Shown piece after piece: positions 5,560-10,099 of a stretch of DNA of 10,099 nucleotides (position 1 is its first letter; the number at the start of each line of letters is the position of its first letter). Below the pieces are notes generated by a model, which saw only the letters and a list, made by a program, of their open reading frames with translations, made no database searches and was not told the DNA's origin. Origin of the DNA: Neptuniibacter sp. (GTDB lineage: Bacteria > Pseudomonadota > Gammaproteobacteria > Pseudomonadales > Balneatricaceae). The DNA lies in NCBI GenBank assembly GCA_024686055.1, contig JAIBDV010000074.1, positions 1 through 10,099 on the forward strand, given 5' to 3'. The position numbers were made by a program, and so were the translations under genes.

Positions 5560-7155
5560 TCAGAGCTGGAAGCGCTGGACCATCTGGTTCAGCTCGCCGA
5601 TCTCGCGGCGAATATCATTGGTGGAGGCGACAACCTTGTTAGTGTCGTCACGGGTATGGCCAGCCACCCCGGAGATATTCACGACCCGTTTGTCGATGTC
5701 TACGGCGACCAGATTCTGCTGCTCGGATGCGGCGGCGATCTGGCTGTTCATGGTCGAGATAGTCTCCGTTGCTTTGACGATCTCAGCCAGGGTTTCTTCA
5801 GCGGTACGTGACAGCTCACAGCTGTGCTCAGCCAGCTCAGTACTTTCCTGCATGGAGCTGACCGCCTGACGGGCCTGGCTCTGCAGCCGTTCAATAATGC
5901 TCTGGATTTCCTGAGTGGAGCTCTGGGTGCGTTGTGCCAGAGTACGCACTTCATCGGCCACCACGGTAAAACCACGGCCCTGATCACCGGCGCGGGCGGC
6001 TTCGATGGCGGCGTTGAGGGCCAGCAGGTTGGTCTGGCCAGCGATTTCGTTGATTACCGAGGTCACGTTACCCACTTCACGGGTGGCATCTTCCAGCTCA
6101 CGCAGTGTGTTAGCGGTGGTTTTAAGTGTTGTCAGCAGACGTTCTGTGCTGTCGCCTGCCGCATGGACGACCTGACCACCATTGCGAGCGGCCTGATCGG
6201 TGCTCTGGGCGGCCTGTTCGGCCTGGGCTGCGTTACCGGCTACATCCTGCACGGTACTGGCCATTTCGTTCATGGCGGTGGCGATCTGCTCAATATCATC
6301 GTACTGACGCCCCACGCCCTGGGCGGCATCATCGGTGGCGACTGTAACATTACTGACATGCTGCTCGGTGTTGCGGGCGGTCTGCTGCACGGTGCGCATT
6401 AAGTCGCTGATGTGCTCCAGCATGATGTTGAAGCTGTTAAACAGCTGGCCTACTTCGTTATCGGTATGACTGATCGTAAAGCGATGACGAAAATCGCCAT
6501 CTCCGACCTGAGACATCCGCCGGTTCAGTCGGCTCATATTGGCTACCAGGGTGTGTAAGCCGAAGACCCGACCCAGAATCACCAGCACGACGATCAATAC
6601 CACACAGGCAAAGGCCAGCAGCAGCTGGAACTGGGTGGTGTCGGTGGAGGCGCGAGTCATCATTACCACGGCCTTATTCATCTCTTTGAGCAGTACCGGT
6701 GATTGCTGGTGGATCTGGCGCAGGCGGTTGTTGTCCGGCTGGCTGGCATAGTCGAGTACCAGCGGTTTATAGCGCTGCCAGAGGCTGCCGACATGGTTGA
6801 GCTGGGCGATGATAGCCCGGTCGGTCAGGGCATTCATATTTTGCTGCGGGTCGCCATTGAGGATGGCGTTATGGGATTGCTCAAACAGCCGGATGGTTTT
6901 CTGCAGCTGGCTTTGCTGTTCGATGTTGGCGGCGACCAGCATGGTTTCTTTGGCGATGCGCTGGCTGAGCATTCGCTGGCGACCGGCAATGTTAATGGTC
7001 TGCGGGTCGATTGCCATACTCAGATACAGTGACACACCGGACGCGGTCGCCAGCAGGAAGATGATGGTGTAGGACAGCAGGAACTGCTGGTTGATGGTTT
7101 TACAACCAACGAGGCGCAGGCAGCGATCGATAAAAGTAGATAGGGCAGCGTTCAT
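5560..7155 (-). CDS. Methyl-accepting chemotaxis protein with PilJ-type sensor domain (copy A)
   Basis: This inner-membrane chemoreceptor has 531 residues. In order: a cytosolic tail with C12 and C18, TM1 about 25-47, a periplasmic helical sensor about 48-176 of the PilJ N-terminal type, TM2 about 177-199, HAMP about 200-252, and an MCP signalling domain about 253-531. The sensor opens with a P-box-like motif INIAGRQRMLSQRIAKE (54-70), including R61 and R66. Related motifs bind nitrate in NarX and in the PilJ-type receptor McpN, so nitrate or a similar anion is a reasonable guess. The hairpin tip reads IAGQTNLLALNAAIEAARAG (371-390), then GRGFTVVADEVRTLAQ. There is no C-terminal CheR-tether pentapeptide. 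The start has a strong AGGAGG four bases upstream. It is the downstream, hemW-facing member of a tandem pair with the gene at 7341-8936. Tip residues G373 and T397 differ from the usual E/F and A. Confidence 0.93.
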   Translation of the reverse strand: MNAALSTFIDRCLRLVGCKTINQQFLLSYTIIFLLATASGVSLYLSMAIDPQTINIAGRQRMLSQRIAKETMLVAANIEQQSQLQKTIRLFEQSHNAILNGDPQQNMNALTDRAIIAQLNHVGSLWQRYKPLVLDYASQPDNNRLRQIHQQSPVLLKEMNKAVVMMTRASTDTTQFQLLLAFACVVLIVVLVILGRVFGLHTLVANMSRLNRRMSQVGDGDFRHRFTISHTDNEVGQLFNSFNIMLEHISDLMRTVQQTARNTEQHVSNVTVATDDAAQGVGRQYDDIEQIATAMNEMASTVQDVAGNAAQAEQAAQSTDQAARNGGQVVHAAGDSTERLLTTLKTTANTLRELEDATREVGNVTSVINEIAGQTNLLALNAAIEAARAGDQGRGFTVVADEVRTLAQRTQSSTQEIQSIIERLQSQARQAVSSMQESTELAEHSCELSRTAEETLAEIVKATETISTMNSQIAAASEQQNLVAVDIDKRVVNISGVAGHTRDDTNKVVASTNDIRREIGELNQMVQRFQL

Positions 7156-7340
7156 AAGGCCTCCTGCAACCGCGCGGCGGTGACGTCTGAGGAGCCATCG
7201 CGGGGCGGATGGCCGAGGCGGCCAACATTAACAATTTTGACCTATAAGAGCCAGTCTGTGACCGCTATTTGAATGAACGATTGATTTGCATCAGGGATGC
7301 AGGGCCGGTTGTCTCAGCCGGCCCCTCCGAACCCAGGAGG
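7156..7340 (-). promoter_or_regulatory. 185-bp spacer between the two chemoreceptor genes, with three small hairpins
   Basis: The spacer is long enough for a separate promoter for copy A, but I cannot name a convincing one. It holds three short perfect inverted repeats: GGGCCGG (7302-7308) / CCGGCCC (7318-7324), just after the stop of copy B; TGCATC (7287-7292) / GATGCA (7296-7301) next to it; and TGGCCG (7210-7215) / CGGCCA (7219-7224), about 55 nt before the copy A start. None is followed by a clear T-run on the - strand. The first two overlap the expected 3' end of the copy B transcript and may serve as a weak terminator or RNA-stabilising structure. Confidence 0.4.
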
Positions 7341-8936
7341 TCATATCTTGAATCGCTGTACTAGCTGGTTAAGTATCTGAATTTCATCACGTATCTGTTC
7401 CGTGGCAACCACCACTTTACCAGTGTCGTGCTTGGTATTGCTGGCCATATCAGAGATATTGACCACTCGCTGATCTATATCCAGCACCACCTGGCTCTGT
7501 TGTTCTGACGCGGTGGCGATCTGGCTGTTCATGCTGGAGATAGTGTCGGTTGAGATGACAATATCGCTCAGGGTTTCAGCGGCGGAAAGCGACATCTCGC
7601 TGCTGTGAACGGCCAGTTCAGTGCTCTGGCTCATTGAGCAGACGGCTTCACCCGCCTGCTTTTGCAGCTGCTCGATGATGGTCTGAATTTCCTGGGTGGA
7701 CGTCTGGGTACGTTGTGCCAGGGTGCGGACTTCGTCGGCAACCACGGCAAACCCCCGGCCCTGATCACCCGCACGGGCGGCCTCAATTGCGGCATTCAAG
7801 GCCAGCAGGTTGGTCTGTTCGGCGATACCGTTGATCACCGAGGTGACGTTGCCGACATCCTGGGTCGCCTGGGCCAGTCCGTTCAGAGTGGCTTCGGTCG
7901 TACGCAGAGTGGATAGCATACGCTCAGTGCTACTGCCAGCTTCGGCCACGACCTGGCCGCCATTACGGGCCTGCAGGTCAGTGTTACGCGCAGCGCTTTC
8001 GGCTTCGGCGGCATTGCTGGCGACCTCCTGTACCGAGCTGGTCATCTCTTTCATCGCCGTGGCGATCAGTTCGATATCCTCATACTGGCGGCGCACGCCA
8101 TGTTCGGCATCTTCTGTGGCGGCGACCACGTTACCGACATGATTTTCAGTGTTGCTGACGGTCTGTTGTACCTGGCGCATCAGGTCACCGACATGGTCCA
8201 GCATGCTGTTGAAGTTGCTGTACAGCTGGCCGACTTCGTTATCGGTGTGGCTGATCTGAAAACGGTGGGTGAATTTACCATCGCCGACCTCATTCATCCG
8301 CCGGTTCAGTCGATCCACGTTGTGCATCAGGGTGTAGAGGCCAAAAATACGCCCCAGCACCACCAGCATCAGGATGAAAACAATACAGCCCACGGCCAGC
8401 TGTAACTGGAAACGTTCGGTTTTATGGGCGGCGCGGGTGATCATGCCGATGGTATTATCGAGCTGAACCTGTAACTGATCGGCCTGTTGCTGCAGCTGGC
8501 GCAGGCTCTGAACGGAAGGTTGCTGAATGTGGCCAAACAGACTGGTTTTGTAAGGCTGCCAGAGTTGTTCAGCGCGCCGCATCTGCTGAATGATCACCGG
8601 CTGCTCTATACGGTTGATATGCTCTGCAGGGGCGCCGTTCATCAATGCACGGTGGCTGCGTTCATACAGCGCCAGGGTACCTTCCAGCTGCGGGCGTTGA
8701 ATGGCCCCGGCGGCGACCAGCAGGGCTTCCTTGGTCAGCTGCTGAGTGAGCATGCGCTGGCGTCCGGCCAGGTCCATGGTCTGAGGGCTGATCGCCATGC
8801 TCAGGTAGAGTGAGACACCGGTGGCTGCGGCCAGGATAAAGATAAAGGCGTAGGACAGCAGAAATTGCTGGTTAACGGTTTTACAGCCAATCAGCCGTAA
8901 ACAGCGATCGACAAAGCTAACGATAGCGGCGTACAT
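7341..8936 (-). CDS. Methyl-accepting chemotaxis protein with PilJ-type sensor domain (copy B)
   Basis: This second chemoreceptor also has 531 residues and aligns with copy A without gaps. The layout is the same: tail with C12 and C18, TM1 about 25-47, PilJ-like periplasmic sensor about 48-176, TM2 about 177-199, HAMP about 200-252, then signalling coils with tip IAEQTNLLALNAAIEAARAG (371-390) and GRGFAVVADEVRTLAQ. The P-box reads MDLAGRQRMLTQQLTKE (54-70). R61 is kept, but the residue matching R66 of copy A is Gln, which could change or abolish the same ligand response. By hand count residues 71-170 are about 37% identical to copy A and residues 361-420 about 92%. There is no CheR-tether tail. 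The start ATG (8934-8936) has AGGAG eight bases upstream. As the first gene of the pair it may be transcribed from the 8937-9108 gap. Partners CheA/CheW must be encoded elsewhere. Confidence 0.93.
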   Translation of the reverse strand: MYAAIVSFVDRCLRLIGCKTVNQQFLLSYAFIFILAAATGVSLYLSMAISPQTMDLAGRQRMLTQQLTKEALLVAAGAIQRPQLEGTLALYERSHRALMNGAPAEHINRIEQPVIIQQMRRAEQLWQPYKTSLFGHIQQPSVQSLRQLQQQADQLQVQLDNTIGMITRAAHKTERFQLQLAVGCIVFILMLVVLGRIFGLYTLMHNVDRLNRRMNEVGDGKFTHRFQISHTDNEVGQLYSNFNSMLDHVGDLMRQVQQTVSNTENHVGNVVAATEDAEHGVRRQYEDIELIATAMKEMTSSVQEVASNAAEAESAARNTDLQARNGGQVVAEAGSSTERMLSTLRTTEATLNGLAQATQDVGNVTSVINGIAEQTNLLALNAAIEAARAGDQGRGFAVVADEVRTLAQRTQTSTQEIQTIIEQLQKQAGEAVCSMSQSTELAVHSSEMSLSAAETLSDIVISTDTISSMNSQIATASEQQSQVVLDIDQRVVNISDMASNTKHDTGKVVVATEQIRDEIQILNQLVQRFKI

Positions 8937-8969
8937 GTACTGCGCTCCTGCAGAAAAGATAACAACCCT

Positions 8970-8975
8970 GTTATA
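8970..8975 (-). promoter_or_regulatory. Possible -10 element for chemoreceptor copy B
   Basis: Read on the - strand this is TATAAC, 33 bases before the copy B ATG, in an AT-rich stretch (8970-9000). No good -35 box is found at 16-18 bp (CCATAT at about 17), so the call rests on one hexamer. The 6-bp inverted pair ATAACA (8959-8964) / TGTTAT (8969-8974) overlaps it. Confidence 0.2.
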
Positions 8976-9016
8976 TGTGCTTGCGGGTATATATATGGTG
9001 TGTCTGGCCCTGATCC

Positions 9017-9040
9017 GTGCATAGCCTTGCGACTATACAC
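9017..9040. promoter_or_regulatory. Imperfect 24-bp palindrome upstream of copy B
   Basis: GTGCATAG (9017-9024) and CTATACAC (9033-9040) are inverted 8-bp arms with one mismatch and an 8-bp centre, the shape of a dimeric regulator site. It lies 81-104 bp before the copy B start. No named operator consensus is recognised. Confidence 0.3.
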
Positions 9041-9061
9041 TGCTTCTATAGGGGATTCGCA

Positions 9062-9088
9062 CGACCACAGGACTAATGGATGTGGTCG
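9062..9088. other. Perfect 8-bp hairpin downstream of the HAD phosphatase gene
   Basis: CGACCACA (9062-9069) pairs with TGTGGTCG (9081-9088) around 11 bases. It begins 20 bp past the stop of the HAD gene on the - strand. No T-run follows, so it is at best a weak terminator. It may be a 3'-end stabilising structure or a regulator site before the receptor genes. Confidence 0.5.
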
Positions 9089-9108
9089 CGGACTCCTTTG
9101 TGAGGCGA

Positions 9109-9834
9109 TCAGAGGGCGAGTTGCTGTGCTGCTTGCTGGCGGATTTTTTCAATGGCGACCGGCAGCTGGCTCAGGCACTGGACCTGCTGGTGAGGGGCGT
9201 GGCCGCCAGGCCATGTTTCGCCTTTTAGGTTGACCCAGATCGACCAGACACCGCTGTTGTGAGCCCCTTCAATGTCGGCGACCGGGTTATCACCGATATG
9301 GACCACCTGGCTGGGCTTGAGGCCAGTGTGCTCAAGCATTCTGTGGAACATCAGCGGGTGCGGTTTTTCGGTGCCAACGCCATCGGCGTTGAACTGGAAA
9401 TCAAAGTGCCCGCCCAGTCCGGTGCGGTGAATATCGGCGTTACCATTACTTAGCGCGCCAATCTGGTAACCCAGCTGCTTGAGCTGGTCGAGGATATCCA
9501 GCGCATGGTTAAAAAAGCTGACCCGCTGGCGGGCTTCAAGGAATACCTCGAAAGCCGCATTGACCAGCGCTGGAATCTGTTCGGCGTTGTAGCCCGCTTG
9601 TCGCAGGCCACTTTCCAGTACCTGGCGGCGGATCAGCGTTACGCTATGGCTGATTTCTGGCCGGGCCAGCAGGGCCTGGTGGCGCAGCTCGGCCAGGTCA
9701 GCCAGTTCAAAACGCTGGGTAAAGAGGGGGGCGTTGTCCTGCAGCCACTGCATCAGGGTCAGGTTAGCCTGATGCACCACCGGATCAACCGCCCACAGCG
9801 TATCGTCCAGATCAAAGGTGATGCACTTAATCAT
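9109..9834 (-). CDS. yigB: HAD-superfamily phosphatase, YigB-like
   Basis: This 241-residue cytosolic hydrolase has all four haloacid dehalogenase motifs: motif I FDLDDTLW with nucleophile D8 and acid D10, motif II LSNGNAD (S129), motif III EKPHPLMF (K157), and motif IV HIGDNPVADIEGA (D182, D187). Residues about 15-105 form the helical cap of a C1-capped HAD. The closest characterised relative by context is E. coli YigB, which dephosphorylates FMN in riboflavin metabolism. In enterics yigB also directly follows xerC, which is the main reason for the symbol. Substrate is not provable from sequence, since HAD enzymes are broad. The start ATG (9832-9834) lies within the end of xerC (8-nt overlap, ATGATTAA), so translation is probably coupled. 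The stop is followed by a hairpin at 9062-9088. Confidence 0.85.
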   Translation of the reverse strand: MIKCITFDLDDTLWAVDPVVHQANLTLMQWLQDNAPLFTQRFELADLAELRHQALLARPEISHSVTLIRRQVLESGLRQAGYNAEQIPALVNAAFEVFLEARQRVSFFNHALDILDQLKQLGYQIGALSNGNADIHRTGLGGHFDFQFNADGVGTEKPHPLMFHRMLEHTGLKPSQVVHIGDNPVADIEGAHNSGVWSIWVNLKGETWPGGHAPHQQVQCLSQLPVAIEKIRQQAAQQLAL

Positions 9835-10099
9835 CGTCGTTACCTCGTTGTGCCCTGGGGTGGGCCTTTTCGTACACGGACATCAGGTGCTGAAAGTCCA
9901 GGTGGGTGTAGATCTGGGTGGTGGAGATATCTTCATGGCCCAGCAGGTCCTGTACCGCCCGCAAATCACCACTGGACTCCAGCAGATGGCTGGCAAAGCT
10001 GTGGCGCAGCTTATGCGGATGAACCTTACCGCTGATGCCCTGGTGGCGGCCCCAGTGGTCCAGCCGTAATTGCACTGAGCGTTCACCCAGGCGTTTGCC
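9827..10099 (-). CDS. xerC: Tyrosine recombinase XerC, C-terminal part (right edge truncated)
   Basis: XerC acts with XerD at dif to resolve chromosome dimers. The window holds only the last 90 residues; the frame stays open through base 10099 (GKRLGERS before the GTG at 10075, which is not the real start). The catalytic domain ends are clear: HPHKLRHSFASHLLESSGDL contains the His/Arg pair of the HxxR motif, LGHEDISTTQIYTHLDF contains the second active-site His and the nucleophilic Tyr (codon 9908-9910), and the tail SVYEKAHPRAQRG is characteristic of XerC rather than phage integrases. The downstream HAD gene overlaps by 8 nt, as in the xerC-yigB pair of other gammaproteobacteria. This supports a chromosomal housekeeping copy, not a mobile-element integrase. 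The N-terminal SAM-like domain and the first catalytic Arg lie outside. Confidence 0.95.
   Translation of the reverse strand, partial: GKRLGERSVQLRLDHWGRHQGISGKVHPHKLRHSFASHLLESSGDLRAVQDLLGHEDISTTQIYTHLDFQHLMSVYEKAHPRAQRGNDDD

Noticed and set aside
5824..6402. 192-codon open frame on the + strand, rich in Gly and His
   Set aside because: It is antisense to the signalling domain of copy A. The Gly-rich look is the complement of the Ala/Thr-rich coiled-coil codons, and similar shadows occur in copy B.
6019..7817. 18-bp exact direct repeat (6019-6036 and 7800-7817) as a mobile-element or att signature
   Set aside because: It is a conserved coding segment at identical offsets in two paralogous receptor genes, so duplication explains it.
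9505..10035. 176-codon open frame on the + strand
   Set aside because: It is antisense to the HAD phosphatase and xerC, both with full catalytic motifs. No ribosome site or domain is apparent.
9827..10099. Phage or integron integrase at the right edge
   Set aside because: The C-terminal sequence and the overlap with a YigB-type gene fit chromosomal XerC, and no att site or phage gene is nearby.

Overview
The window looks like chromosome of a gammaproteobacterium, probably from the Pseudomonadales/Oceanospirillales side. The basis is gene order: proC - yggT - DUF167 - metX - metW - DUF4426 - rdgB - hemW is, from memory, the arrangement seen in Pseudomonas and relatives. Base composition is moderately GC-rich and even throughout. 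I see no insertion sequence, phage gene, tRNA, rRNA or CRISPR array.

Layout. Positions 1-5546 on the + strand hold a dense housekeeping block: the 3' end of proC (proline synthesis), a YggT membrane protein, a DUF167 protein overlapping it by 4 nt, metX and metW (methionine synthesis, 1 nt apart), and a secreted DUF4426 protein ending at a good intrinsic terminator. rdgB (nucleotide-pool sanitation) and hemW (radical-SAM haem chaperone) follow. From 5560 to the right edge everything is on the - strand. Read in transcription order this is xerC (3' part only), an 8-nt-overlapping HAD phosphatase of the YigB type, then two tandem membrane chemoreceptors whose second member converges on hemW. The two blocks meet tail to tail with 13 bp between stop codons and a GC-rich inverted repeat over the hemW stop.

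The chemoreceptor pair (5560-7155 and 7341-8936) is the least routine part. Both proteins are exactly 531 residues and align without a gap. They share a PilJ-like periplasmic four-helix sensor module with a NarX-like P-box (AGRQRM...), two membrane helices, a HAMP domain and a long MCP signalling hairpin. The signalling tip is about 92% identical by hand count, while the sensor body is only about 37% identical. The second P-box arginine (R66) is kept in the hemW-proximal copy and is Gln in the other. This suggests tandem duplication followed by divergence in ligand sensing, with nitrate or a related anion as a plausible but untested ligand for at least one copy. No che, pil or flagellar gene lies in the window, so the receptors must signal through a pathway encoded elsewhere.

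Apart from this pair and some small intergenic hairpins and repeats, the region is ordinary core genome. I find no convincing sign of a previously undescribed multi-gene system.
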